Source: an uncultured Pelagibacteraceae bacterium
Lineage (GTDB): Bacteria > Pseudomonadota > Alphaproteobacteria > Pelagibacterales > Pelagibacteraceae
DNA: 64,000 bases
Direction of reading: 5' to 3'
Assembly: GCA_902623075.1 (NCBI GenBank)
Contig: CACNSD010000006.1
Span: 19,651-83,650, forward strand
Shown here: positions 17,561 through 27,013 of the stretch, piece by piece
How positions within the stretch are numbered: position 1 is the first letter of the stretch
How the letters are laid out: the number at the start of each line of letters is the position of its first letter
Position numbers and translations under genes: made by a program
The notes under the pieces: generated by a model
Databases searched by the model: none
What the model was told of the DNA's origin: nothing
What the model saw: only the letters and a program-made list of their open reading frames with translations

Positions 17561-18436
17561 TTACTTATATTTATCTTCAATATCGTAATACTCATTGAAA
17601 CCCACTATGTCTCTCAGTTCTGAAAATTTTGTTACATTGGTATTGTAAGATTTATTTTTCATATTTTTTAAGCACTCCTGCATGGTTTTAACTGAAGCGC
17701 TCATTAAGGTTAATGGCATGACTGCAATTTTATAACCTATTTCCTCTAATTCGTTAATTTCTAACAAGGGGGTATCTCCATCCTCAATCAAATTTACCAT
17801 GTGATTTCCAGGTACCTCTTTCATAATTTTTTTCATATCTTCTTTTGTTTTGACAGCTTCTATAAAAAGAATATCAACTCCAATTTTAGAAAATATTTGC
17901 ATTCTTTTAATTGCTTCATCGAGTCCATGTGTTGCAATTGCATCTGTTCTGGCCATAATTAAAATATCATTATTTCCGTATTTTCTTGCATCTACAGCCG
18001 CTTTAATTCTTGATTTTGCTTCATCTATATCTACAACATCTTTTCCTTTAGTATGTCCACATTTTTTTGGCCATTTTTGATCTTCAATCATTACTCCAGC
18101 GGCACCAGCATCAGCGTAACCTCTTACTGTTCTAAATACATTAACAGAATTTCCATAACCAGTATCTCCGTCAAAAATAATTGGGATAGTAGTTGAATTA
18201 CATATATTTCTAACCTGCTCTGCCATTTCTGAAAATGAAATCAAACCCGTATCGGGCATACCCAATCTAGTGGAAGAAACACTGAAGCCAGACATAAATC
18301 CAACATCAAAACCCTCTCTCTCTATAAGTTTTGCTGAAAGAGCATCAAAACAACCTGGCATAACTATTATACCTTTTTTATCTAAAATTTTTTTTAAATT
18401 TTCTGCTTTATCTTTTGATTTAATTTTTGAGAACAT
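17561..18436 (-). CDS. PEP-mutase/isocitrate-lyase-superfamily enzyme (oxoacid lyase or decarboxylase)
   Basis: 291-residue TIM-barrel enzyme. The Mg-binding FDGDTGYGN is at 88-96 and the KKCGH motif, typical of lyases (methylisocitrate, dimethylmalate), is at 124-128. Enzymes with these motifs split or decarboxylate 2-hydroxy or 2-oxo dicarboxylates. It is 2 nt downstream of the TRAP C large permease gene, so it is translated with the transporter and probably acts on its substrate. The exact reaction (2,3-dimethylmalate lyase, methylisocitrate lyase or oxaloacetate decarboxylase) is open. Confidence 0.87.
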   Translation of the reverse strand: MFSKIKSKDKAENLKKILDKKGIIVMPGCFDALSAKLIEREGFDVGFMSGFSVSSTRLGMPDTGLISFSEMAEQVRNICNSTTIPIIFDGDTGYGNSVNVFRTVRGYADAGAAGVMIEDQKWPKKCGHTKGKDVVDIDEAKSRIKAAVDARKYGNNDILIMARTDAIATHGLDEAIKRMQIFSKIGVDILFIEAVKTKEDMKKIMKEVPGNHMVNLIEDGDTPLLEINELEEIGYKIAVMPLTLMSASVKTMQECLKNMKNKSYNTNVTKFSELRDIVGFNEYYDIEDKYK

Positions 18437-18438
18437 AG

Positions 18439-19710
18439 TTATAATTTAAAAGGTATATATAATGCTAAGTCAGGAAACAAGTAAATCACATAAACTGTAA
18501 AAAGCATGATTAATACAAAAGGTATAACACCTTTGGCTATTTCAGACATTTTTGCTTTTCCAATCGCTTGCAAAACATAAATATTTAAGCCTACAGGCGG
18601 TGTTATCAATGCACACTCAATCATAAGTGTAAAAATAATTCCAAACCAAATTAAATCTATATTCATTGCAGCAATAGAGATAGCAAATATAGGCATCATA
18701 ATTAATATTAATGACAAGGTTTCCATTATAAATCCTAGAATTAATAAAGTGATTGCAACAACGAATATAAACATTCCTTGCTCGGTTATATTTGTAACAA
18801 TAAAAGCAGAGAGTTCTTGAGGTATTCTATAAAGCGAAATAGCTTTACCAAAAATTTTTGCACCAGCTATAATAATAAATATTGTTACTGTTGTCTTCAT
18901 GGTTTCTAAACCAGCCTCTATAAAACCTTTAAAATCTAATTTTTTTTTTGTAACAACGTATATAAAAGATATTAAAAAACCTATTCCACCTGCTTCGGTA
19001 GGAGTATATATACCAGCATAAATTCCTCCTAACATTATAAAAGCCATTAGTAGAACTGGTAAACCTTTTTTTGTATATTTAATTTTATCTTCAAATGAAG
19101 TTTTGACATTCTGAACTTCTTTATTAAAAAAAATTACATAAATGACTGAAAAAATAATAAAAAAAAGTGCCAATACTATTCCTGGTCCAATACCAGCTAA
19201 AAACATACTTAATACAGATTCTTCAACAACAAATGCATATACAATCATTGGAATAGAGGGAGGTATTAAAATTCCTAATGTTCCTCCTGCAGCTAAAATA
19301 CCCAATGTAAAATTTCTATGATAACCTCTTTTAATCATTGCAGGGAATGCTACAGTTGAAATCGTTGCAGCAGTAGCAACTGATGAACCCGAGATTGCTG
19401 CAAAAATACTGCATGAAACTATAGTTGCTATTGCTAATCCTCCTGGAAAATTTCCTACCCAGCTTTGAGCAAAATTAAACAGATCTTCACCAACACCTGC
19501 TTTTAAAAGAATATTAGACATCATTAAAAACATTGGTACAGCTAAAAGTATAAAATTATCTGCAACACTATAAAAGGTCTGCGGAATCATAAGAGGGGAA
19601 ATATCCCCTAATAACATTAAACCCAAACCCAGCGAACCAAGACCAAAGGCGATTGGCACTCCTAAAAATAATATTGAAAAAAGAACAAAAAGAATTATTG
19701 CAACTATCAT
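18439..19710 (-). CDS. dctM: TRAP transporter large permease (DctM), system C
   Basis: 423-residue permease with about 12 predicted spans, the usual DctM length. Typical blocks are GTLGILIPPSIPMIVYAFV and the C-terminal ECALITPPVGLNIYVLQAIG. It overlaps dctQ by 4 nt (ATGA). Its motifs are of the C4-dicarboxylate type (PPVGLN) and differ from systems A and B (PPMAMS, PPFGFA), so TRAP C is a separate lineage. Confidence 0.93.
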   Translation of the reverse strand: MIVAIILFVLFSILFLGVPIAFGLGSLGLGLMLLGDISPLMIPQTFYSVADNFILLAVPMFLMMSNILLKAGVGEDLFNFAQSWVGNFPGGLAIATIVSCSIFAAISGSSVATAATISTVAFPAMIKRGYHRNFTLGILAAGGTLGILIPPSIPMIVYAFVVEESVLSMFLAGIGPGIVLALFFIIFSVIYVIFFNKEVQNVKTSFEDKIKYTKKGLPVLLMAFIMLGGIYAGIYTPTEAGGIGFLISFIYVVTKKKLDFKGFIEAGLETMKTTVTIFIIIAGAKIFGKAISLYRIPQELSAFIVTNITEQGMFIFVVAITLLILGFIMETLSLILIMMPIFAISIAAMNIDLIWFGIIFTLMIECALITPPVGLNIYVLQAIGKAKMSEIAKGVIPFVLIMLFTVYVIYLFPDLALYIPFKL

Positions 19711-20183
19711 TTGGAAAAATTCCTAATATATCTTATTGCCTCCAAAATTACTCTTAAAACTAAAAAAGCGAAACAGAGAGGTATCGCTAATTCTGTTAAA
19801 AATGACGGAACATCTAAAATAGTTGAGCTGGTTCGTCCGACTTTTAAAGAGTCATATGCAATTAACCATCCATAATAAACAACGAAACAACTAAAGATAA
19901 TAATAAAAATAAAACTAATAAAATCTAAAATTTTTTTTCCAGTTTCATTTAATCTATCGTAAATAACAGTAATTCTAATAAAATCTTGTTTATGAAATGA
20001 ATAAGTTAATGCAAGATAAGTCGCCCAAATTTGTAAAAACCTTGAAACCTCATTCACCCAAATAGTAGGTGAATTAAACAAGTATCTCATGATAACTTCA
20101 TAAGAAACTATAAATCCTATAGATATAAATAAAGCTGACGCTAAATAACCTGAATATTTTACAATTTTATCGTAGTAATTCAT
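19707..20183 (-). CDS. dctQ: TRAP transporter small permease (DctQ), system C
   Basis: 158 residues, four predicted spans, standard DctQ size. I chose ATG 20181-20183 (MNYYDKIVKYSG). The longer reading from a TTG at 20198 would begin inside a stem-loop, and its first five codons are the 3' arm of that hairpin. With the chosen start, the GGGG of the hairpin lies 7 nt upstream and may serve as ribosome binding site. The gene lies between the binding protein and dctM of system C. Confidence 0.88.
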   Translation of the reverse strand: MNYYDKIVKYSGYLASALFISIGFIVSYEVIMRYLFNSPTIWVNEVSRFLQIWATYLALTYSFHKQDFIRITVIYDRLNETGKKILDFISFIFIIIFSCFVVYYGWLIAYDSLKVGRTSSTILDVPSFLTELAIPLCFAFLVLRVILEAIRYIRNFSK

Positions 20184-20188
20184 AACAA

Positions 20189-20214
20189 AACCCCACAAAT
20201 TTAATTGTGGGGTT
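20189..20214 (-). terminator. Stem-loop after TRAP C binding-protein gene, overlapping the dctQ ribosome binding site
   Basis: AACCCCACAA (20189-20198) pairs with TTGTGGGGTT (20205-20214) around ATTTAA. On the minus strand the second arm ends with GTGGGGTTTTG immediately before the dctQ ATG. The hairpin could end part of the transcripts after dctP and also hide the dctQ ribosome binding site. Confidence 0.75.
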
Positions 20215-20228
20215 TATTTTATATTTAA

Positions 20229-21218
20229 TTATAGATTGTTAGCAGCTTTAACTAACTTATCGCCGACTCCACCAGCTCCACCAGTTCTAGAAATATAATC
20301 ATCTATTACTGAGGAAGATGCTTTTTTAAGAGCAGATGTTTCAGAACTTGATAAGTTCACAATATTCATCCCATTTTCTTTTGCTTCTTTATAAGCAGCT
20401 GCTTCTATATTAGCCATGTCATCTCTAACAGCCTTCTCAGCGACTTTAGAAGCTTCAGCAATTGCATCTCTTTGTTTTTGAGTTAATGATTTTAACCATT
20501 TATCGTTTGCAACAACAACGAACTCTATATCTCCATGATTAGTTACTGTTAAAGTGTCCATAACTTGATAAAGCTTTCTTGATTTAACACCCGATACTCC
20601 TGTCATACCAGCATCTACAGTTTTTCTTTGATAAGCTAGGTATTGTTCAGATCCAGATATTAATGCAGGCTTACCCCCTAAAGAACTTATAAAAGCTCCT
20701 AAAGTTTTTCCAAAGACTCTGATTTTCTTATCTTTAAAATCAGAAGGCGATTTCATAGGTCCGCCATTAGAAAGCATAATTGCAGATCCATAAGCCTGAT
20801 AATACAATGGTACAGCGCCTGTAGAAGCTATAGCCGGGTCAAGTATTGATCTGATTTCAGATCCAGCTTTGGTTGCTTTTCTAATTTTTGCCTCTGAGTC
20901 AAATAGAAATGGTAAGTAAAAAATATCAACCTCTGGATTTGTGCCCGCAAATCTAGTTATTGACGCAACACCTGCCTCAATAGCGCCTGAACCTACAGCT
21001 TGAGGCACTTCCTTGTCTTTATAAAGTTGTGCAGAGTCATAAATTTCTACTTTTATGTCTGATCTTGACTCCAATTCTTTTTTAAACACTAAAAGGTTTT
21101 GACCTAAGTGTGCTTTTAAAGGTAGTTGAAGAGTTATTCTCATTTTTGTTTCAGCAATGCTTGCACTTGCAATAGAAACAAAAATTAGAGAAAAAATTAT
21201 TTTTTTTAATATTTTCAT
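20229..21218 (-). CDS. dctP: TRAP substrate-binding protein (DctP), Sec-exported, system C
   Basis: 329-residue periplasmic binding protein of normal DctP length. It has a Sec signal (1-22, cleavage near SIAE), not the Tat signal of systems A and B. The conserved carboxylate-binding Arg is in KKIRVFGKT, preceded by the usual SPSDFKDKK segment. First gene of the TRAP C operon, whose downstream genes are the lyase-family enzyme and the hydroxyacid dehydrogenase. A C4-type or branched hydroxy-dicarboxylate is a reasonable guess for the ligand. Confidence 0.9.
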   Translation of the reverse strand: MKILKKIIFSLIFVSIASASIAETKMRITLQLPLKAHLGQNLLVFKKELESRSDIKVEIYDSAQLYKDKEVPQAVGSGAIEAGVASITRFAGTNPEVDIFYLPFLFDSEAKIRKATKAGSEIRSILDPAIASTGAVPLYYQAYGSAIMLSNGGPMKSPSDFKDKKIRVFGKTLGAFISSLGGKPALISGSEQYLAYQRKTVDAGMTGVSGVKSRKLYQVMDTLTVTNHGDIEFVVVANDKWLKSLTQKQRDAIAEASKVAEKAVRDDMANIEAAAYKEAKENGMNIVNLSSSETSALKKASSSVIDDYISRTGGAGGVGDKLVKAANNL

Positions 21219-21251
21219 TTTATTTCCCTCTTAATTGTTTAACTTAATATT

Positions 21252-21263
21252 AAAGTCGACTTT
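21252..21263. promoter_or_regulatory. Perfect 12-bp palindrome in the divergent TRAP C / EamA promoter region
   Basis: AAAGTCGACTTT sits in the 73-bp gap between the divergent dctP (start 21218) and transporter (start 21292) genes. Its GC core is unusual in such AT-rich spacer DNA and its position suits an operator. Only one copy was seen, so a regulatory role is a guess. Confidence 0.35.
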
Positions 21264-21291
21264 TATATATTTTACAAATAAATAATTATTA

Positions 21292-22191
21292 ATGAATTGG
21301 ATATTAGTTACAGTTTTTGGTGCTTTTTTTCAAAATTTAAGATCATCATTACAAAAAAAATTAAATAAAGATGTTTCTACTTTAGCTTCTACATATGTTA
21401 GGTTTGCATTTGCATTACCTTTTTCAGCAATATTATTTTTTATATTCTTTAGAGACTTACAAATCTTGAAAGAAATTTTAGTACAACCAGGGTTCCTACT
21501 TAACGTTTCTCTAGCATCAATATTTCAAATTATTTTTACATTTTTTTTATTATATTTATTTAATTTTTCAAATTTCGTTGTAGGCACATCTCTTAGCAAA
21601 ACTGAGGTTATCCAAGTAGCATTATTTGAATATTTAATATTAAACGAAAAACTAAATAAGTTTGGAATTAGCGGAATTATTATATCAACACTCGGTGTTA
21701 TATTATTATCTGTAAAAGATTTGAGACTTTTTCTTAATAATTTATTTTCAAAAACTACTATAATTGGTTTGATTTCAGGATTGTTCTTAGGTTTAAGTGT
21801 TGTTTATTTTAGAGCGGCTATTTTAACATTAGAAAATATTAGCTCAAATTTTGGGAAAGCTATTACAGCACTATTCATTGGCTTATTTATACAAACATTA
21901 ATTTTAACCATTTATTTAATTTTTTTTGAAAAATCAGAATTTAAGAAACTATATCGTGATAAGTATGAATGTCTTTTAACGGGTATAGCTGGATTATTAG
22001 CATCATTATCTTGGTTTTATGCTTTCACTTTAATACAGTCCTCATTTGTAAGAGCGGTTGGTCAAATTGAATTATTATTTAGTTATTTTTCTTCAAGATA
22101 TATTTTTAAAGAGAAAGTAAAAATTATAGAAATTATTGGAATAATTATTTTTGTTATTGGAGTTACAATGCTGTTGTTATCTAGAACTTAA
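21292..22191 (+). CDS. EamA/DMT-superfamily transporter
   Basis: 299-residue protein with ten predicted membrane spans arranged as two five-span halves, the EamA (drug/metabolite transporter) layout. Recognisable EamA stretches are SKTEVIQVALFEYLILNEKLN in the first half and the matching IELLFSYFSSRYIFKEKV in the second. Such proteins usually export amino acids or other metabolites; the substrate cannot be read here. It is transcribed away from TRAP C and converges on the dehydrogenase gene at 22210. Confidence 0.85.
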   Translation: MNWILVTVFGAFFQNLRSSLQKKLNKDVSTLASTYVRFAFALPFSAILFFIFFRDLQILKEILVQPGFLLNVSLASIFQIIFTFFLLYLFNFSNFVVGTSLSKTEVIQVALFEYLILNEKLNKFGISGIIISTLGVILLSVKDLRLFLNNLFSKTTIIGLISGLFLGLSVVYFRAAILTLENISSNFGKAITALFIGLFIQTLILTIYLIFFEKSEFKKLYRDKYECLLTGIAGLLASLSWFYAFTLIQSSFVRAVGQIELLFSYFSSRYIFKEKVKIIEIIGIIIFVIGVTMLLLSRT

Positions 22192-22209
22192 ACTACGATT
22201 AGACTTTTT

Positions 22210-23163
22210 TTAATTTACTTTATTTTTACAATTTCCCGTTTTGAAGTATTCATCCAAATTATCAATAGCTAAGTTAGCCATAGCTGTTCGTGTATCTTTT
22301 GTTGCACTCCCCAAATGTGGTAGAATGAATGCACTTTTGTGTTTTAAATAACCTGGATTTAAATTTGGTTCATTTTTGTAAACATCTAAACCAACAGCAT
22401 AAACTTTTCTCCTATCAAGAGCATCAATCATAGCTTCATCCTCAATAATATCTCCTCTAGCAACGTTAGTAACAACAGCACCTTTTGGTAAGTACTCCAA
22501 TGTCTCTTTATTAATCATATCTACTGTTTCTTTTGATGCAGGACAACATACTGAAAGCACATCTGATACTGACAGAAGACTTTTTAAATTATCATGATAA
22601 GTTGCACCTTGTTCTTTATCTTCACTTAATTTTGATCGGTTATGATAATGAATAATCATACCTAAAGAATTCGCTATCTTTGCAATTTTTTGACCAATTC
22701 TACCCATTCCTAAAATTCCTAATCTAGATCCAGTTAATTGTTTTCCTATTAAATAGTCTGCTGACCATTTCCAGCCGCCTTGTTTTGCACTTTCAATTCC
22801 TTCTGAAGCTCTTCTGCAAGCACCAAGTATTAACAAAATTCCAATTTCAGCTGTTGCGTCTGTTAAAACATCTGGAGTATTTGTTACAGCAATACCTCTA
22901 TTTTTAGCAGCATCTAAATCTATATTTCCAAATCCAACAGCAAAATTAGATATAATTTTTATACTATCTGGAAGTTGGTTTATTGTTTCGGCATCCAGTT
23001 TATCCGTTAAAGAGGATAGAATGCCATCTTTGCCTGCACTTAACTCTATGAGTTTTTTTTGTGAATAAAGTTCGTCATTAGAATTGAAATTTGCATCAAA
23101 CATTTCTTCAGCTTTATCTTCGCAAGATCTTAAAAGTTTTCTAGTAATAAGTATTTTTTTCAT
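22210..23163 (-). CDS. D-2-hydroxyacid dehydrogenase (glyoxylate/hydroxypyruvate reductase type)
   Basis: 317-residue NAD(P)-dependent enzyme that interconverts 2-oxo acids and D-2-hydroxy acids. The nucleotide fold GILGMGRIGQKIA is near 152-164. The catalytic Arg is in VARGD, the Glu in NEP and the His in LPHLGSAT. It is closest to the GyaR/GhrB branch (glyoxylate, hydroxypyruvate). It begins 11 nt before the end of the spacer after the GlcD-type oxidase gene, so the two are probably one transcript: the reductase and oxidase act on the same class of compound. Confidence 0.9.
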   Translation of the reverse strand: MKKILITRKLLRSCEDKAEEMFDANFNSNDELYSQKKLIELSAGKDGILSSLTDKLDAETINQLPDSIKIISNFAVGFGNIDLDAAKNRGIAVTNTPDVLTDATAEIGILLILGACRRASEGIESAKQGGWKWSADYLIGKQLTGSRLGILGMGRIGQKIAKIANSLGMIIHYHNRSKLSEDKEQGATYHDNLKSLLSVSDVLSVCCPASKETVDMINKETLEYLPKGAVVTNVARGDIIEDEAMIDALDRRKVYAVGLDVYKNEPNLNPGYLKHKSAFILPHLGSATKDTRTAMANLAIDNLDEYFKTGNCKNKVN

Positions 23164-23174
23164 GACTGTTTTGA

Positions 23175-24548
23175 TTAGTTTAAATCAAAAACTTTTCCTG
23201 GATTCATAATATTGTTAACATCTAAACTTCTCTTAATTGCTTTCATAACAGGAACGTTGTCGTGATGTTCTTTTAAAAGATAATGTTTCTTTTGGAGTCC
23301 AATACCATGCTCACCTGTGATAGTGCCTTCTAATTCTAAAGCTTTACTGATTAAGTCATCACTATACTGTCTTATTTTTTTTTGTTTTTCTTTATCCTGC
23401 GGGTCGTATAAAACTATTGAATGAAAATTTCCATCACCGACGTGTCCAACCATTGGAGCAGTGAGTCCTAATCTTTTGACCTCTTTTTCAGCCCAGGAAA
23501 TACATTCAACCAATCTAGATATTGGTACACAAACATCTGTTGAATAAACTTTCATATTGTGACCTAAAGCTTTTACTGAGTAATAAACATCATGTCTTGC
23601 TTTCCACAATTTTTTTTGTTCCTCTGGAGAAGATGCCCACTGAAAATCACTACCATTATTATTTTTAGATAATTCTTCAACAATACTTATTGACTCATTG
23701 TTTGTTGTCTCACTACCATGAAACTCAAAAAATAAAGTTGGAGATGCCTTAATATTATCTAACTTAGAATACTTAATACTTATTTCCATTTGATCTTTAT
23801 TGAGCATTTCAATTCTCGCAATAGGTACTCCATATTGTATGACTTCTTGTGCAGTTTTAACTGCTGAAGCTAGATCGGGAAAATAGCATACAGCGCTCAT
23901 AATACTTTCAGGAATTGGTGACAATCTAAGTTGCACCTCAGTAATTATACCAAGAGTACCTTCAGATCCTATAAATAAGTTTGTTAAATTATAACCAGCA
24001 GATGTTTTTTTTGTTCGAGCTCCTGTCTTAATTATATCACCATTTGGTAAAATTACTGTTAAGCCTGAAATAACTGTTCTCATTGTTCCATACTTAACAG
24101 CCATTGTTCCCGAGGCTGATGTTGATGCCATGCCTCCTAATGCAGCGTCAGCACCTGGGTCAATTGGAAAAAAAACACCATCTTCTCTTAAATATTCATT
24201 TAATTGTTTTCTGGTAACATTAGCTTGAACTCTGCAGTCAAAATCCTCAGCATTAACCGACAAAACTTTATTCATTTTTTCTAATGAAATTGTTATTCCG
24301 TTTGAGTTACCAACAGCGTTTCCCTCTAGGGAAGTTCCCGTTCCGAAAGGCACAACTGGTATTTTGTGCTCATTGCATAATTTTAAAATTTGAGAAACTT
24401 CTTCATTTGTCTCTGGGAATACAACTGCTTGTGATAATATAGGGTCATAAGTATCCTCACCTCTTGCATAATTTGCTCTTGTTGATTCAGATGTGGAAAA
24501 TCTTCCGTTAAAGATTTTTTTTAATTCACTTTTAACTTGTTCATTCAT
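23175..24548 (-). CDS. FAD-linked D-2-hydroxyacid dehydrogenase (GlcD/D-lactate dehydrogenase type)
   Basis: 457-residue flavoprotein. The N-terminal FAD-binding (PCMH) domain shows VVPFGTGTSLEGNAVG and the PGADAALGGMASTSASGT segment. The C-terminal oxidase domain shows HVGDGNFHS and ends with the GEHGIGLQKK and NIMNPGKV blocks. It oxidises glycolate, D-lactate or a related acid and passes electrons to the respiratory chain. No glcE/glcF are adjacent, so a single-subunit D-lactate-type enzyme is more likely than a glycolate oxidase complex. Confidence 0.9.
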   Translation of the reverse strand: MNEQVKSELKKIFNGRFSTSESTRANYARGEDTYDPILSQAVVFPETNEEVSQILKLCNEHKIPVVPFGTGTSLEGNAVGNSNGITISLEKMNKVLSVNAEDFDCRVQANVTRKQLNEYLREDGVFFPIDPGADAALGGMASTSASGTMAVKYGTMRTVISGLTVILPNGDIIKTGARTKKTSAGYNLTNLFIGSEGTLGIITEVQLRLSPIPESIMSAVCYFPDLASAVKTAQEVIQYGVPIARIEMLNKDQMEISIKYSKLDNIKASPTLFFEFHGSETTNNESISIVEELSKNNNGSDFQWASSPEEQKKLWKARHDVYYSVKALGHNMKVYSTDVCVPISRLVECISWAEKEVKRLGLTAPMVGHVGDGNFHSIVLYDPQDKEKQKKIRQYSDDLISKALELEGTITGEHGIGLQKKHYLLKEHHDNVPVMKAIKRSLDVNNIMNPGKVFDLN

Positions 24549-24586
24549 TATGGCGATAATAATAAAAAATTTGAATAAAATACAGC

Positions 24587-25753
24587 TTATTTAGTAAGCA
24601 TTTTTTTTATATTGTCTAATGCTTGAGAAATATTATCTCTAGAAGCTGCAAAACTAAATCTTACGTAATCTTGACAAGTTTTACCAAAAGCTGTTCCAGG
24701 AACAATAGCAACGCCAGCTTCATGCATTGCTTTTTTGCAAAATTCTGAACCATTCATTCCAGTTTCTATCACTTTTGGAAATGCATAAAAAGCGCCTCCA
24801 GGTAAACTGCATTCAACACCAGGTAGACTGTTTAATCCCTCGTGTATTAGTTTTCTTCTTTGAGTAAATTTTTCCATCATTTCATGAATTGAGTCATCTG
24901 GACCATCTAAAGCTGCAATACCCGCAAACTGTGCAGCAGCATTTACACATGATACACTATTGATTAATAATTTGTTTACATGTTCAACTAAGTGTTCTGG
25001 CCAAAAGCTCCAACCAAGTCTCCAACCAGTCATTGAATAAGCTTTGCTCCAGCCTTCTAGGACAATTAATCTATCTCGTAGCTCAGGATAATTAAAAAAA
25101 GTTGGCATTTCTTTATCGTCAAATATTTGTCTGCTGTAAATTTCATCACTTAGAATTGTTACATGTGGATGTTTTTTTAATCCTTCAGCTAACTTGTCAA
25201 TTTCTGGTTTTTCAACAAAACTTCCGGTTGGATTGTTTGGATTAATTAAAATTAACAATCTAGTTTTATCAGTTATTAAGGATAAAATTTTATCTGCGTT
25301 AAATTTTAAGTCCTTATCTTCGGTTAAGTCATATGACACTGCTTTTGAACCGGTATAATTTATCATAGACTCATAAATTGGAAATGCAGGTGTTGGGTGA
25401 ATTATTTCAGCACCTGGTTCACCAAAACATTGAATAGCATAATGCATGGTTGGTTTACCACCTGGCATAATAAGTATTCTCTCGAAATCAACGTCTGCAT
25501 TATAACGCTTTTTAATCCATCTAGTTACCGATTGCCTACACTCTGGAATACCATTAGACATGACATAACCATGATGACCATCATCCAAAGCTTTTTTTGC
25601 AGCTTCAACAACATGCTTAGGTGTTTTAAAATCAGGTTGACCTAATCCTAAATGAATCATCGGTTTACCTTGTGCTTCAAGTTTTTTAGCTTCAGCTAAA
25701 ACTGTGAAAGCACTTTCAGTACCTAATCTATTTAATGACTCAGCTAATTTCAT
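24587..25753 (-). CDS. Class I/II PLP-dependent aminotransferase
   Basis: 388 residues, fold type I. The PLP-binding Lys is in EGWSKAYSMTGWRLGW; NPNNPTGS and the C-terminal VRFSFAASRDN Arg block are present. The type matches alanine/aspartate/aromatic aminotransferases of this family, and the exact amino acid pair cannot be assigned. It lies between the two oxidoreductase groups and may amine 2-oxo acids such as glyoxylate or pyruvate formed by its neighbours. Confidence 0.88.
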   Translation of the reverse strand: MKLAESLNRLGTESAFTVLAEAKKLEAQGKPMIHLGLGQPDFKTPKHVVEAAKKALDDGHHGYVMSNGIPECRQSVTRWIKKRYNADVDFERILIMPGGKPTMHYAIQCFGEPGAEIIHPTPAFPIYESMINYTGSKAVSYDLTEDKDLKFNADKILSLITDKTRLLILINPNNPTGSFVEKPEIDKLAEGLKKHPHVTILSDEIYSRQIFDDKEMPTFFNYPELRDRLIVLEGWSKAYSMTGWRLGWSFWPEHLVEHVNKLLINSVSCVNAAAQFAGIAALDGPDDSIHEMMEKFTQRRKLIHEGLNSLPGVECSLPGGAFYAFPKVIETGMNGSEFCKKAMHEAGVAIVPGTAFGKTCQDYVRFSFAASRDNISQALDNIKKMLTK

Positions 25754-25857
25754 AAAATTAAAGTCGCCAAACTAAACGAAAAAAACTTTTTTGTCTATTC
25801 TGAATTGAAAAATAAATTTGTTAATATTAATCAATTAAAGCTGAAATTAAGCAGTAT

Positions 25858-27009
25858 TTAATTTCGGTATATTATTTTTGACGCATCAAGATTTTTTACA
25901 GATTTACAGCCCATTAACACCATATTACGTCTTATTTCTTTTTGCATATTTTCCAACAATCTTTCAACGCCTTTTTGTCCACCAGCTCCCAAACTAAAAA
26001 GAAATGCTTTTCCAAAACTACATGCTGTTGCTCCTGCAGCCAATGCCTTTAAAACATGCGTTCCTCTTCTTACGCCACCATCTAAAATAATTTCCAATTT
26101 ATCACCCACTGCATCAGAAATTGCTTTTACTTGATCAAAAGGAGACCTTGATCCATCAAGTTGTCTTCCTCCATGGTTTGATATCATTATTGCTGTACAA
26201 CCAATATCAATTGCTTTCTTAGCGTCTTCAACTGACATAACTCCCTTTAGTGCCATTGGTTTGTTCCACTTTTTAATGCAATATTCAGCGTCTTTCCAAT
26301 TCATTGCAGGATCATATTGCTCATTAATATAATCCATTACTGATTTTGCAATATTGGTACCCTTATCTGTCTTATTCTTAATATTTGCTAATTCAAATTT
26401 TCTGTTAGTAAAATATTTAAAAACCCATCCTGGTCTCATTGCAAAACTTAATAAACTATCCAAAGTAAATTTTGGTGGAGTGGTAAAACCTGTTCTATGA
26501 TCACGTTCGCGATTACCTGCTACAAGAGTATCAACTGTAATACACATGCCATCAAAATTTGCTCTAGAACATCTATCAATTAAATCATCTGTGATTGATT
26601 TATCTTTGTGAATGTAAAGTTGAAAAAGTTTTGGACCACTTGAAACATTTGCAACCTCTTCAATTGAAAAAGACGCCATAGTAGACATACTATAAATAGT
26701 ATCAAATTTTTCAGCTGCTCTCGCAGATGCTTTATCTCCTTCTGGATCATACAAACTTTGCATCGCTGTAGGAGATAAAAATAATGGCATACTTATTTTC
26801 CTACCAAACACTGTTGTTGATAGATCTGGCTCACCAACGCTGTTAAGAATATTTGGAACCAAGTCACAATCATTAAATGCTTCTGTATTTCTATTTAGTG
26901 TGACTTCATCATCTGCACCACCATCGATGTAATGAAAAATCGGTGCTGGTAATTTTTTTTTTGCTAATTTTCTGAAATCATCAAAATTATAACAGTCCTT
27001 AATGTTCAT
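25858..27009 (-). CDS. FMN-dependent L-2-hydroxyacid dehydrogenase (LldD-like), copy 1
   Basis: 383-residue TIM-barrel flavoenzyme that oxidises L-lactate, L-glycolate or a related hydroxy acid. It has the catalytic His in SNHGGRQLDGSRSPFD, the FMN phosphate-binding DGGVRRGTHVLKALAAGA, and the N-terminal HYIDGGADDE block. It starts 4 nt after a close paralogue of the same length, so the pair is a tandem duplication in one operon. Confidence 0.92.
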   Translation of the reverse strand: MNIKDCYNFDDFRKLAKKKLPAPIFHYIDGGADDEVTLNRNTEAFNDCDLVPNILNSVGEPDLSTTVFGRKISMPLFLSPTAMQSLYDPEGDKASARAAEKFDTIYSMSTMASFSIEEVANVSSGPKLFQLYIHKDKSITDDLIDRCSRANFDGMCITVDTLVAGNRERDHRTGFTTPPKFTLDSLLSFAMRPGWVFKYFTNRKFELANIKNKTDKGTNIAKSVMDYINEQYDPAMNWKDAEYCIKKWNKPMALKGVMSVEDAKKAIDIGCTAIMISNHGGRQLDGSRSPFDQVKAISDAVGDKLEIILDGGVRRGTHVLKALAAGATACSFGKAFLFSLGAGGQKGVERLLENMQKEIRRNMVLMGCKSVKNLDASKIIYRN

Positions 27010-27013
27010 GATT

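Noticed and set aside
20184..20198. TTG start giving a five-codon longer DctQ for system C
   Set aside because: The added codons coincide with the hairpin arm 20189-20198, and ATG 20183 has a usable GGGG site upstream.
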